The notes beneath the pieces are model-generated. The model was not told the DNA's origin. It was given only the letters and a program-made list of their open reading frames with translations, and searched no databases. Made by a program: the position numbers and the translations under genes. Shown here piece after piece: positions 12,412 to 22,840 of a stretch of DNA of 64,000 bases. The DNA is from Primulina eburnea. Its lineage: Eukaryota > Streptophyta > Magnoliopsida > Lamiales > Gesneriaceae. The stretch covers positions 36,001-100,000 of the forward strand of contig NW_027330871.1 of NCBI RefSeq assembly GCF_022965805.1. The letters run 5' to 3'. Each line of letters starts with the position of its first letter. The stretch's first letter is position 1.

Positions 12412-14351
12412 AGATCTGAGTTCGTCCCCGAACTCATGACAATTCCATCAAATATAATAGAAGAAATATATAACAGAGTTTAACATCCAAACTCGTTTTA
12501 CTACCATCATTCTGAGGTATGTTTCTTTGATCAAGCTCTGATTCTGGTCTGGAATCAGAAGTCAAGAATTATAATATCATAATCCTTCTTCAACTCGTTC
12601 TAGCCGAATCAATCCTGCATTACTGGCTATACAACATCCGTATATGCCAATCTGCAATCTATAACAAAACAATACCATCTGTAGTTGTTATCCTATCTGT
12701 TTATTCCAGTCTAGAACATAATCAATCTTCATCTTCAATTACCAATCGTTATTATCCAACGTTGGTTTCTTAAATCTGTCCATTCTGAACTATCTTGATA
12801 GCTACTGTCATACAATCAATCATGTCATGACAATAATCTATATCAACTAGTACTAACATCCAGTACCAAAGCTCTACAATTATCTGTCAATATCTGGTAA
12901 TCTATTCTGACTATCTGTCAATCTGTAATAAATCTGCACAAGAGAGCTTATGATATAATCTATCACAAGTACAACTCCATCAAAATCACAATCTGATATC
13001 ATCTAATTCTTGCATTTTCGTCAATCTGACTATTTCTTTGACATTGATCTATGTCATTTGGTTCTGTTTGTACGTAATCTGGTACAAACTGATAGATATA
13101 GATTGAATAATCTGTCAATCATAATCATATCATATCATAATCTAAAGAAAATGCGGTAATTTCATTACGAAAGCCATAGAAATGTACTCCCATTTCTATT
13201 CAGAACTATACAAAATCTGTAATAATCTTCTGATTTCTATCTTTTCTGGCTTCTTCTGTTAGCAATTCAGACTTATCAGTACACTTTCTGCCAACATTTC
13301 TGTACAAATTCTGTTACAACTGATCTAATCTGTTTATATCACGACTATCTGTTCGAATACAATACATTCTCAATCATAAGACTGAACACTGAATCCATGA
13401 CTGTAAGCTTTTGACAATATCTGTCCTTTCTGATTCGAACTATTTTATATACACAAATCAGTTAATAACATAAAATAAAGAGGAAATACCTACCTGGTAT
13501 TCGGCTCTAACTATCTATATCAAGCTTTATTGTACCATTCTGACATCTATGACATCACAGAGTAATCAATCTCATACAAAATATAAAATCACATATCTGT
13601 TACTCTGATCGACATTCTGTTCTGACTATCAATATTGAGTTCTAAATATTCTAATCGACTTTTTGAACTGCTATCGTTTCGAAATCAGCTCTGGTTCTGA
13701 CTGTACAATACAATCTTTATTGTCTACTATCTGTCTCAACCACTTATTCTGAATATCATCAATATTCAATCAGATTCAAACATCACTCGTCAATACTGAT
13801 CTGCTGCACTCATAAACCACAAATATCTGACACCGATGTCAACCTCAGCTGACTAATCACGGTTTAACTCTGCTAAAATCAACACATATAACATCTTCAG
13901 ATATAACACATCCTGAATACAATCTGTCTAAATCAGGATTCAAAATTTTAGCAGTTTCTGATGTCTAATCAAGACTAAAATCAATCTCTCTGAAATCAGA
14001 TCTGGAGTCTTATCTGGGGAAAACACTAACACTTTCTTATCATTGGTAAATCAGCCAATGATAGACTCAACTTCAGTAAATCAACTGAATACATAAGGAG
14101 TTACTCTGCTTCTTTCTGTAATAATTGAGTCATAGCTAGTACGAATATCAAAGGAATTCTCAGTCTAGAATTCTTATCGTACAATATTCATCTCTTGATC
14201 ATCTCAGGTCTGATTCTTACCATATTCTGGAATTAATCTATGGTAGCTTCGTACTTGATCAGCATATCAATATCAGTAATGCAGTTCCAAAATCATAGAA
14301 CACCAGTACAATACAAGCTACCACATGATCTAACTCGCTCTCATTCTCATT
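12412..14351 (-). pseudogene. Element C decayed pol region
   Basis: No reading frame of useful length survives on the minus strand. Word-level resemblance to the protease-RT linker of element F is still visible near 13990-14340: GATATTGATATGCTGA, CTATGACTCAATTATTACAGAAAG and TTCAGTTGATTTACTGAAG each have near-identical counterparts in F between 39830 and 40030. The sequence below about 13900 is too eroded for me to align. No YxDD, RNase H or integrase motif was found. The decay is much deeper than the LTR divergence, so pol died before this copy inserted. Confidence 0.7.
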
Positions 14352-14535
14352 CTACTGTAGTATACAAGATCTAACAGAAATCACTGGTACAAGATCTTTT
14401 CTCAAGGAAAGAAACACTACTACAGTAAATAAAGACTCAACAGATAATGCATGCATCAATGCAAATCTTTCCGAAATAAAAGTATGTGAAGCACCGGCAT
14501 CACTCAATACATATGCAGGATAATCAAACAAATCA
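14352..14535 (-). pseudogene. Element C protease fragment, out of frame with gag
   Basis: On the minus strand a frame different from gag reads DYPAYVLSDAGASHTFISERF, the start of a retropepsin fold. The active-site triad, usually Asp-Thr-Gly, reads Asp-Ala-Gly here. The frame ends at a TAG (14352) where F continues LQYDGHE. The protease would normally mature Gag-Pol. The Thr-to-Ala change and the stop make this copy very unlikely to work. Confidence 0.75.
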
Positions 14536-15642
14536 GTTACCTGCAATATTATCATCTGGTGCTTCCTGAGCCTGCTCCTCGGTCGAAGCAAATACTCTGG
14601 CCTGCTGTCTAGGAGGCTGGCCAACTGTCTGGCTTCCTCCTGGCCTCTGCTGTGACTGAGACGGTGCTGGCTGAAATGGAGGAACGGCAACTGATCGTCT
14701 ACCCCACTGTGCCGCTGATCCAGATGGTTCAGCTCCCTGGGATCTTTGGGAACCCTTTTGTGGACATACTCTGGAAAAATGTCCATGTTGCTTGCAGAAA
14801 TGGCAACTACCAAGTACTCCTTGGCATTGTTCAGTGGAATGTCTCCCACCACAATTTCCGCAATATACGTCGGTATAACTCTGCTGAGAACCACTGGAGC
14901 TAGAAGAACTGCCGCCAGACTTCTTAAACTGCTTTCCTCTAGCTTTCAGAAAATCTTTCGTTCCACCACTGCTACTGCCACTCTCAAATCTGGGAGGTGG
15001 TTGCTGTGGTTTCGACACTGGAGGAACAAATTCAGCTCCTCTCTGCCTTATCAGGCCTGCTTCAGCGCCCTTTGCTCTATTCATGGCATCAGCAAAGTTA
15101 TTCGGTCGCCCTGTGTTCACCAATGTAAAAATATCGGGATTCAAGCCATTGATGAACTGATCAGCAACGGCTTCGTCATTTTCAGACACATGAGGAGCAA
15201 ACTTCAACAAGGTAGAGAACTTGGTCACATATTCTTCAATGTTCAGCTGACCCTGTCTCAAGTTGGCAAACTCCGCTCCCTTGTCTTTTCTGTACGATAT
15301 TGGGAAAAATCTCTGATAAAACTCAGTTTTAAACACATCCCAAGTAATAATCGTACCTCGTTGCTCCAAGGCCCTCTTCATTGTAACCCACCAGCTTTGT
15401 GCAACATCAAGCAACTGGTGCCCAATCAACTTAATCCGGCGCTCATCACTGTACTCCAGTGAATCAAACAGCAACTCAATGCTACCTAACCAACTCTCAC
15501 ACTCGACTGATGTCTCAGTACCTTTCAGAGTGGGTGATTTGAATGACTGAAACCTCTTCAGCAAAGTTTCCATTGGATTCGGTGTTACATCCATTGGAGG
15601 ATTCGATGTACTACCCTGTTCTGGGATTCGTCTAGGAGGCAT
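14533..15642 (-). CDS. gag: Element C Gag, intact, 369 residues
   Basis: An uninterrupted minus-strand ORF begins with ATG (MPPRRIPEQGSTSNPP), the same start as the F gag. A capsid-type segment follows (ESWLGSIELLFDSLEY, AQSWWVTMKRAL, FYQRFFP, FADAMNRAKGAE). The C-terminal third is Gly/Ser/Gln-rich and holds a Cys-rich pair (CGNCGGRHSTEQC) and a canonical CCHC zinc knuckle (CHFCKQHGHFSRVC, near residue 285) for RNA binding. Gag would form the virus-like particle and package RNA. F's homologue has several stops, while this one has none, in contrast with the dead pol beside it. That points to selection for gag, or to descent from a recently transposed gag-only lineage. The ORF ends NIAGN just before the protease frame. 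Confidence 0.9.
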   Translation of the reverse strand: MPPRRIPEQGSTSNPPMDVTPNPMETLLKRFQSFKSPTLKGTETSVECESWLGSIELLFDSLEYSDERRIKLIGHQLLDVAQSWWVTMKRALEQRGTIITWDVFKTEFYQRFFPISYRKDKGAEFANLRQGQLNIEEYVTKFSTLLKFAPHVSENDEAVADQFINGLNPDIFTLVNTGRPNNFADAMNRAKGAEAGLIRQRGAEFVPPVSKPQQPPPRFESGSSSGGTKDFLKARGKQFKKSGGSSSSSSGSQQSYTDVYCGNCGGRHSTEQCQGVLGSCHFCKQHGHFSRVCPQKGSQRSQGAEPSGSAAQWGRRSVAVPPFQPAPSQSQQRPGGSQTVGQPPRQQARVFASTEEQAQEAPDDNIAGN

Positions 15643-15912
15643 ATCTGAAACTCAAAAGGATTAGTAACTCAATCCAACAAACCTGTTTCAATTCAGTCTC
15701 TCCTCCGATCATCTTACTGCTGATCGAGAATCAATTCAGATTCGTTCCCAATAATACATATTACAAAATCAAATCAGATAAATCAAGTAACATGTATTAT
15801 ATAAAGCAGTAAGTCATGCTAGCAATCACAAGCAAGGAAAGAAAACTCAGTCTACCCCGCTCACTAGCCTTTTCTATCTCAATCTAAAGAATCTACAGTT
15901 CTGGTACCTACA

Positions 15913-15924
15913 GCTCTGATACCA
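15913..15924 (-). other. Element C primer-binding site (tRNA-iMet)
   Basis: GCTCTGATACCA on the plus strand is TGGTATCAGAGC on the minus strand, complementary to the 3' end of plant initiator tRNA-Met. It lies five bases downstream of the end of the 5' LTR (15930), the normal position for minus-strand priming. Confidence 0.92.
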
Positions 15925-16609
15925 CCTGTTGTGGGGACCCGGACGCTAATCAAGTTCTTAATCATCATTAGGACTCATTAATCAGTTATAAAACAGGGTC
16001 TAAATTTTTTTTTTTAAAATACAAAGCGGAAACGTAATGTAATTAAATCAAATTACATATTAAACATGAACATACAAATCTTGTGTTATCTACAAGAGTT
16101 CAACTAGGTCCAACTACATATCAGTGCTGAATTCCTATATTGCTTCGAAGCCCGGATCTCCACATTATCTAATCTTCTCTCATCCTCTTCTTGACCCTGA
16201 TTCAGTCCCACCTGTTGTCATGCACACATACAAAACAAGACAACAGCCGGATAACTCCGGTGAGATATAAATATCCCAGTATAAACAATGTAAACATGCA
16301 GTCATATAAAGCATATACGAAAGCATATAAGAAGTATTCATAACATGTCTTAAATCAGAAACATAAATTCATATCAAACATTCAATAATCATGAATGGCA
16401 TAAACAATGTAACTCAACATGTCATATCAGACTCAACTCAACCGACGCAGTCGTCTCAGACTCGACTCCACTGACGCGTCGTCTCAGACTCGACTCAACA
16501 CTATCCTAGGGATCCCGATGTCTGGATATAGGTAATTATATCGAATCTCAGTCGATAGGAATGAATCAATCCCTAAACAGCATCGATATAATTAATATCT
16601 CCAGTGTCT

Positions 16610-16870
16610 GGGCGAATCAGCCGCAGAATTGACGACTCAGTCAATAACCCGACGAATCAGCCGGTAATTAGGCGAATCAGCCAACAATCAGACAACTCAG
16701 CCTGTAATTAAGCGAATCAGCTTAAGTTTAGACGAATCAGTCAATCACCAGACGAATCAGCCGGTGACTAGGCGAATCAGCCTATAATGGACGAATCAGA
16801 CAATAACCCGACGAATCAGCCGATGACTAGGCGAATCAGCCTATGACTCAACGACTCAGTAATCAATACA
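16610..16870. repeat. Tandem repeat with about 20-base period in the C 5' LTR
   Basis: Same CGAATCAGCC array as at 10850-11210, but with one unit where the other LTR has three near-identical 23-base units. Confidence 0.85.
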
Positions 16871-17689
16871 TACAGTCAGTATCTAAGCAAAAACGTCAAT
16901 GACTAGCGAATCAGCAGTCATTACATGCAGTAGCTATAAATCAATAGGCTACAAATATCAATCTTATCACACAGTAGCTATAAATCAGTAGACTACAATC
17001 ATAAGTCTGACCAATTGCAAATATCAATGCAATAAGTAAAAGTATGTGATTTAGGGAAACTCGAGTCAAACCTCACTCGAGTTGTGCAATCCCAACACAA
17101 CATTAATTTATACATTTCTTTCTGATACTCTGGCTCTGTCGAAGTCTCGAACCCCAAGCCTATCAATACTCAGTCTGACAACAACAATATTGAGGGTATG
17201 GTATCAATACACCACTCAATTAATACTGGATACAAACAGAATTCAATCAAATTCTGTTTCAACAACATAACATCATAATCTTAATATATCCAGCCATATC
17301 ATATCAGTCAGATATCAATTCTAATATCCCATAATCGATCACCACTCAATCTGGATATCAATTCTTATTCAATCTTATTCTGAAATCATAACAAGTTCAT
17401 ACTCAGTCCGTTTCTTAATCTGACTTCGATTCTACTCTGTCTAACATGTCAAGAACAACATATATGACGTGTATTCAATTCTAACAACATCATAATTTCA
17501 AGACATGTCAAAACGTAGTAAAACTTACGTCCTTGTGTAGCTCTAGTCGAGAGGAACTCAGAACTGAAGTCGGATTCGAATTTTGCTACACGGTTTCTTC
17601 GTAAATTTAGTTCCAACGCAAAGAGGAAAGTGTCTCTCTCTAAGCTGTCGATTTCCCTTGGAAAACTGACAGGAAGACACGATTTCCTG

Positions 17690-17980
17690 TTCCTATATAT
17701 ACTACATACATGTACAAAAACGTGGCATAATTTCCGCAGTGCACATCACACCGCGGGTGCGGTCCCTGCAACACCGCGGGTGCGCTTCAGTCTCGGCAAT
17801 TCTATCTAAAATGCACAAGTCATGACCGCGGGTGCGGCTCTTCCAATACCGCGGGTGCGGTCTGGCACCGCGGGTGCGGTGTATGCAAGACCGCAGGTGC
17901 GGTCTTGCTTCGCCCAAAATTCCTACCCTACTGGACTTACACCGCGGGTGCGGTGTAAACAAGGGCGCGGGTGCAGTCTT
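17690..17980 (-). promoter_or_regulatory. GC-rich palindromic motif array plus TATA box in the C 5' LTR
   Basis: Same eight-copy ACCGCGGGTGCGGT array as in the 3' LTR (about 17750-17980), with a TATATA run at 17693-17700. As the 5' LTR copy, this is the one that would drive the element transcript leftward. Confidence 0.75.
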
Positions 17981-18106
17981 GCACGTTCTGAAAAATTATA
18001 TTTTGCTCCGAGCAACATCCCATAATCTTATCTGATCAATTCTACAAGTCTTGGGATATTTCAGTAATCTTGTCTATCAATTCTACGACAATTCTGGGGC
18101 ATTACA

Positions 18107-20126
18107 CATGTATTTTAAATGTCTTCTTAAATCATAAAAATCCTTTAGACATTTAAAAATCATAATTTAATCATGAACAATTCATAAACATTTAAAAATA
18201 ATCATAATTCCACAAAAAAGCAATTAGGGCACTGTCATGACCTTTAATAATTTCTAGGTGCAAAAAGACCGTTTTACCCCTAGACTCGACATTTTACGAT
18301 TTCGAATTTTTTCGTGATTTCATGACTCTAACATGTCTCAAATAATTATTTAAGCCTACATGAATTTTTCCATAATTTTATTTAGCATAAATATTAGACT
18401 ATTTCATTTATCTTTAAATAATTGTTTTAACGGTGTTTTAATCCAGAAAAATCTCAAACTTTAATATAAAATTCCTAAATTGTAAATTTAGTCTTTTTAT
18501 ATTATTTTAGCCCTTATGGACCACGACTCGACCCCCGTGAGCCGTTTTCTAATTTTTCTTCTTTTAAAAGCCCTATTTGACACCTAAACTTCAACCCCGA
18601 GCCATCTCTTAATTTTCACGAGTTACTCCCGAGCCATGTCGAACCAAAACTTGCCCAACATGCCAAAGTACCCTACTGGACTCTAATTTTACCAAGGCTT
18701 CACTCGAAAACCCGAAAACGTGAACCCTTCCCTCAACCAAGTGCTGGTCGAGGATTGAACTTGCTAGGACTCTACGATTTGGTGCATGTGGCTCTAGCCA
18801 ACGCCCCGACCCTTGAACCACACCCATGACCACTTGATTAGGACCCTAGGGATTCCTTCTAGCCCAGCTCGTGACCCCGAACCAAATCCCTGAACCCTTG
18901 AACACTAGCGTGAACTCTGCACCAAACTGTGCAGTTCTCGGGTAGAGTCCTAGCATGGCTAGGACTCTTCCCCCAGCCCCTAACTCGAGTCCTAGCATGG
19001 CTAGGACTCTCCCCTAGACCCCACCATGACCCTGGCTATCCTCCAGACCGAAGCCAACCCTCGCCCAACCGTGGGGTACCAAACCCGCCGCCCATAATTC
19101 CCAAGACAGCAACTCTCGGTTGTAACTTACGTTGCTTGCCTCCTCTGGTTTTGTGGTGTTTAGGGCGTGCTTGGGTGACTCTAAACCATGTGCACAACAT
19201 ACCTGATCGTGGCCTACATCATGGAATTCCTTAATCATGCATATAACAATTTTCATGCAACAAAACTCATAAAAACGAAGGCTATACATGCTGTAAATTG
19301 AATTTCTGGAAAAAGTTAAGTGCTTCATGCATCCTACAATTTAAATAAATAATATGACATGATGGATGATAAAAGGGAGATTAAGATGTTCCTTTGTGTA
19401 TTATACGCTCGACTAATCGTAGACGACGAAGAACGGAGGAACCCTTTGGCTTGTCTTGCTAATACCTTCGAAAATTCCACAAGAATTCTTCTCTAAATTT
19501 TCTTGTGTGTGCAGCCGTGAGTTGTAGGGAGGGGAGGGAATTTTTTTTCTCAGAAATAAAACTATTTGGTGGCCGATGGTTTTGATAGTAACCTAGGGTT
19601 TTTGATTTAAAATACACATTAAAAATTAATCTAATCACTAAGTAGGCTTTAGGCCTATTAAGCCATAAAATTAAGCCCATTAGTTAAATTAGGATTTAAA
19701 TAAAATAATAGCAAAGTTTTTCTTTAATTAAATATGTGAATTTATAGCCGGGTTGGCAAAAAAAGCTCGTATTTTAGTTGAAAAACCAACACCGATAAAA
19801 TTTACGTCCCGGCGTATAAAATCACCTCAAAACCCCTTTATTTCCAAAAATACTAAAAGCATCGACCATATTAAATAATTAAAAATAATCATTTAATAAA
19901 AACATTTTACATTTTTTTCCGTCCTCGGTCCCTGTTCCTCGATCGTCACTTGAATATTCCTTAAAAATACAATTTTATGCATGATGATAATAAAATCATA
20001 TTTAACATGTAAATATGCACAACATAATTAATTAATACAATTAAAACAAATAATTAAATTACACAAAGAATTTAATAATTGCATGCATGTAGTTCGCGTG
20101 CCCCTTTAAATTTTTGGGGCGTTACA
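18107..20126 (-). repeat. Solo LTR S1 (minus strand), 5' part
   Basis: Continuation of the LTR at 9010-10171 after the C insertion. The minus-strand start TGTAACGCCCCAAAAA is at 20126. The following plus-strand bases AAAT match those left of 9010. The sequence is AT-rich apart from a C-rich stretch at about 18600-19110, where small ORFs occur but look fortuitous. Its wording resembles the S3 pieces at 36074-36433 and 44889-45241. No polypurine tract or PBS adjoins it. Confidence 0.65.
18945..19009. promoter_or_regulatory. Two perfect inverted repeats in the S1 LTR
   Basis: Two copies (18945-18967 and 18987-19009) of a 23-base dyad: the 10-base arm GAGTCCTAGC, a spacer ATG, then the exact complementary arm. 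This is another LTR with repeated dyad-symmetric motifs, but with a different sequence and without CpG in the arms. No TATA box could be placed with confidence. Confidence 0.6.
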
Positions 20127-20154
20127 AAATATGCCTCTCGTTGCAAGTCCAAAA
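20127..20154. other. Short unassigned spacer between S1 and D
   Basis: 28 bases between the S1 end and the first base that aligns with the D 3' LTR. They replace the first 46 bases of the D 5' LTR. Too short to assign. Confidence 0.4.
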
Positions 20155-21722
20155 TTTATTGGGTTATGTGATTTAGATGTGAAGAGTTGTGTTTATGGGT
20201 TATAGTGTTGTTGGTTATTATTGTTTTGTGGCCTGGTTGATGTTTATTGATGGTGGTTGTGTTGTATCAGCGTTTCGGTTCGATTTTAGTTGCTTTAGAT
20301 TTTGTCTTGGCCGTGACCAGACCGCACCCGCGCTCAGTGCAGGGCCGCACCCGCGGTCGTAATTCTTGGAAATTGGTGTTTTTCCCGTAGCTTCACCGCA
20401 CCCGCGGTGTATTAGTACTGCACCCACGGTGATGGCACCGCACCCGCGGTAGTGGTAGGACCGCGCCCGCGGTCGTCGATTTCAGAATTTTGGTTGGGAG
20501 GCCGTGAGCTCAGCGCACCCGCGGTAGAGATAGGAGCGCAACCGCGGTCGCGCATTTCAGTAAACTTTTCGAGATTTTAAGTGATGTTTTGACTCACTTT
20601 ACTCATTTCTTTCCCTTTCTTTTCGACTTTTCTCTCTAGAGATTAGGGTTTCTTCATTTTCTTTCGCTTCCTATCTTCGATTCAAGCTTCTAGTTGGATT
20701 TTCAAGTTGAGATCGAGGTTCTTGGTTGCTCTAAGAAGCTAAGGTAAGCTTTTGGTATAGTTATTTCATGGTTTTGAGGTGAGGGATGATGTGGGTTTGT
20801 TGACTATGTTGGTTTTATGGATTAATTGGCATGGGTTCTTGGTTATTGAGTTTTTGATGGTTCTTTATATGGATTATTGTTGTAGGATTTCAACCAAGAG
20901 ATTAGTGAAGGTGTTCTAGTGGTTTGTAAGTGGAATTTCATCCTTTGTGCTCACATGATTATATATGTATTGTGTTTCAAAGGTTTTATTGTGTTATTCC
21001 CTTCATTTGATTCACTATTATGTATTGATACCTTTGTTGTATATTGTGAAGGCAATTGATGTCTCAACTATGAGAAGGGAATACAAAAGAGAAAGAATAT
21101 CAAAGTGTATGATGAAATGTCCCAAAGAAAGAGTTTAAATGTTTTATGGATTGATAGATACATAGTCAGAGATTGCATGCAATTAGTTGATCAACGACCA
21201 TAGGCTTATATCCCTCAGAGTTGTCGATTTATATCGATGGGATACGAGTACCACAGACAGAGTCACTATTGATATCAATCCACCATAGTAAAGAAAAATA
21301 CCATCTTATTGCTATGCTATTGTTTTATTATCCACATTTCAAAGTTGATGGTATTTATGTTTTTATAGCTATGATTTTCAGAGTATGATATGTATCATTG
21401 CTATGTAAGAGTTCCACTTGCTGAGTTTTATACTCATTTCTGTTATTTCATGTGATGCAGATAAGAGTGACGGACCAGGACAGTGATTGTGGGCTGGGGT
21501 CATATGCATATAGAGAAGGAAGGAAGAAGATGTTATTTTGTTGGCATTTTTGGCATGATCACTCAAATGATATTTTGTATTTTGGCTTTTATCATTTCAT
21601 TGATCATGTAATTGCAAATATTTTGTAAATGTTTTTATGTTATGGAATTTTATTCCTTCCTCCCTTTAAAGAAAATTTTAAATTCCGCTGCTATTTTATT
21701 GCAAATGGGTCGAGGTGTCACA
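20155..21722 (+). repeat. Element D 5' LTR, truncated
   Basis: Alignment with the 3' LTR starts at TTTATTGGGTTATGTG, 46 bases into that copy, and runs to GAGGTGTCACA. The two copies differ by scattered point changes (for example GATGTG against GATGTT near the left end). Confidence 0.9.
20320..20556 (+). promoter_or_regulatory. GC-rich palindromic motif array in the D 5' LTR
   Basis: Eight copies close to ACCGCACCCGCGGT or GCGCACCCGCGGT are present, the last two of the GCGC type. Variants include CACCCACGG, CGCCCGCGG and CAACCGCGG. A splicing-like GTAAGCTTTTGG lies about 190 bases further on in the transcribed part. No clean TATA was seen. Confidence 0.62.
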
Positions 21723-21727
21723 TTTAG

Positions 21728-21740
21728 TGGTATCAGAGCC
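21728..21740 (+). other. Element D primer-binding site (tRNA-iMet)
   Basis: TGGTATCAGAGCC begins five bases after the LTR end. Perfect 13-base match to the complement of plant initiator tRNA-Met. Confidence 0.93.
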
Positions 21741-21856
21741 CCGTTCTTCGGACCAATGCATATGACTTCGTCTACTTTCAACTGTCCGGGTATGTTTTCT
21801 TTTGCATCTATTCATTGTTATCTATTGATATGTCTTTTGTGAGCACATTGTAGAGT

Positions 21857-22840
21857 ATGCCTCCTAAGCGTAAGGCGTCAGAGGGTGAGGATAGTTCTTC
21901 CTCGAGAGTTTTCGACGAGTTCGGCAAGTTGCTTAAAGAGCAGGCCAAAGTCCATAGCGAGCAGATTCAGCAGCTGCTTCGATTGCAAGGAACAGGACAG
22001 GGTAGAGGCCAAGTGATAGGCCACGTAGCTCAGGCAGTTGGCACTGATGCCGTCTTTTCTGCTTTTAAGAGAATGGATCCACCGGAATTCGCAGGTAGCA
22101 CTGATCCGTTAGTGGCTGTCGAGTGGGTCAAAGTGCTTGAAGCAATCTTCGACCATCTCCAGTATGAAGATAAAGACAGGATCAGCAGTGCAGTATTCAT
22201 GTTGGTAAAGGCTGCACGTATCTGGTGGAATGCCACTAAGGTTGGTGTCGATGTTTCAGCTTTGAAGTGGCAAGAGTTCACAGACGTGTTCTATGACAAG
22301 TATTTTCACGACGCACTTCGAGCGAGGAAAGTGACAGAATTCTTGGAGCTTCGTCAGGGAATCATGAATGTGGATGATTATATTCTGAAGTTCGAAGAGG
22401 GTTGCCTGTTTTCTCCGTACATTGCTTCAAACGACAAGGACAAAGGTGCTCATTTCATTCGAGGTCTTCGTGCAGAGATCAGGAGAGATATCAACATGTC
22501 TAGGGCTGTGAATTTCAAAGAGATTGTGTCAAAGGCGTTATTGGCCGAACAAGACGAGAAGGATATCGCCAGAGAGAGGCAGGAGAGGCATCAAGCTATT
22601 GCTCAGAGAGGCCAGGGCTCGAATCAGAGAGGCAAGGATCGTTTCAAAGGGAAGGGCAAGATGGAATCGATTCCTAGACCACCGCCAGTTCCAGTTGATC
22701 CTGAGAAGCCGCTGTGTCCTAAATGCAGCAGACATCATCGAGGAGAGTGCATATTTGGCACTCATATTTGTTATCGTTGTGGCACTGCAGGCCACATTGC
22801 TAAAGATTGTCCAAGGGGAGCGAGCAAGGATAAAGTGTAG
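21857..22840 (+). CDS. gag: Element D Gag, 327 residues, ending in a UAG before protease
   Basis: Open from ATG (MPPKRKASEGEDSSSSRVFD). It contains a capsid-like region (FAGSTDPLVAVEWVKVLEAIF, ARIWWNATK, FYDKYFHDALRARK, LELRQGIMNVDDYILKFEEG), a basic Gln/Arg/Gly stretch, a first Cys cluster (CPKCSRHHRGEC) and a canonical CCHC knuckle (CYRCGTAGHIAKDC) near the C terminus. The stop is TAG at 22838-22840. The frame continues in phase into protease (GRIFTMTKEG), and element B has CAG at this codon. In the family, gag and pol are therefore one frame, and the stop is most simply a C-to-T mutation. Gag assembles particles in the cytoplasm and binds RNA. Confidence 0.9.
   Translation: MPPKRKASEGEDSSSSRVFDEFGKLLKEQAKVHSEQIQQLLRLQGTGQGRGQVIGHVAQAVGTDAVFSAFKRMDPPEFAGSTDPLVAVEWVKVLEAIFDHLQYEDKDRISSAVFMLVKAARIWWNATKVGVDVSALKWQEFTDVFYDKYFHDALRARKVTEFLELRQGIMNVDDYILKFEEGCLFSPYIASNDKDKGAHFIRGLRAEIRRDINMSRAVNFKEIVSKALLAEQDEKDIARERQERHQAIAQRGQGSNQRGKDRFKGKGKMESIPRPPPVPVDPEKPLCPKCSRHHRGECIFGTHICYRCGTAGHIAKDCPRGASKDKV

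Larger units (their letters stand above)
10172..18106 (-). mobile_element. Element C: complete non-autonomous gypsy retrotransposon, nested in S1
   Basis: Two LTRs of 2.23 and 2.18 kb in the same orientation flank an internal region that has, on the minus strand, a PBS, an intact gag, a protease start, a decayed pol and a polypurine tract. The flanking pentamers CCTGT (10167-10171) and CATGT (18107-18111) agree at four of five positions and are a candidate target duplication. The LTRs look about 98 percent alike by eye, apart from a 49-base copy-number difference, so insertion was recent. The family is that of A and F, judging by the LTR end GGTCCCCACA and gag wording. Confidence 0.85.
15930..18106 (-). 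repeat. Element C 5' LTR
   Basis: It begins TGTAATGCCCCAG at 18106 and ends GGTCCCCACA at 15930 on the minus strand. Nearly identical to the 3' LTR. Differences seen by eye are scattered single bases (for example GATTTAC against GACTTAC near the motif array) and the shorter tandem repeat. Confidence 0.88.

Noticed and set aside
14746..15462. A 238-codon plus-strand ORF
   Set aside because: It is the antisense shadow of the intact C gag.
18929..19328. ORFs of about 100 codons on both strands in a C-rich stretch
   Set aside because: Inside LTR S1, with no recognisable domain, and both strands are open because of composition. Treated as fortuitous.
21728..21740. Possible tRNA gene remnant
   Set aside because: Only the 13-base tRNA-iMet complement is present, at the LTR border. 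It is a primer-binding site.
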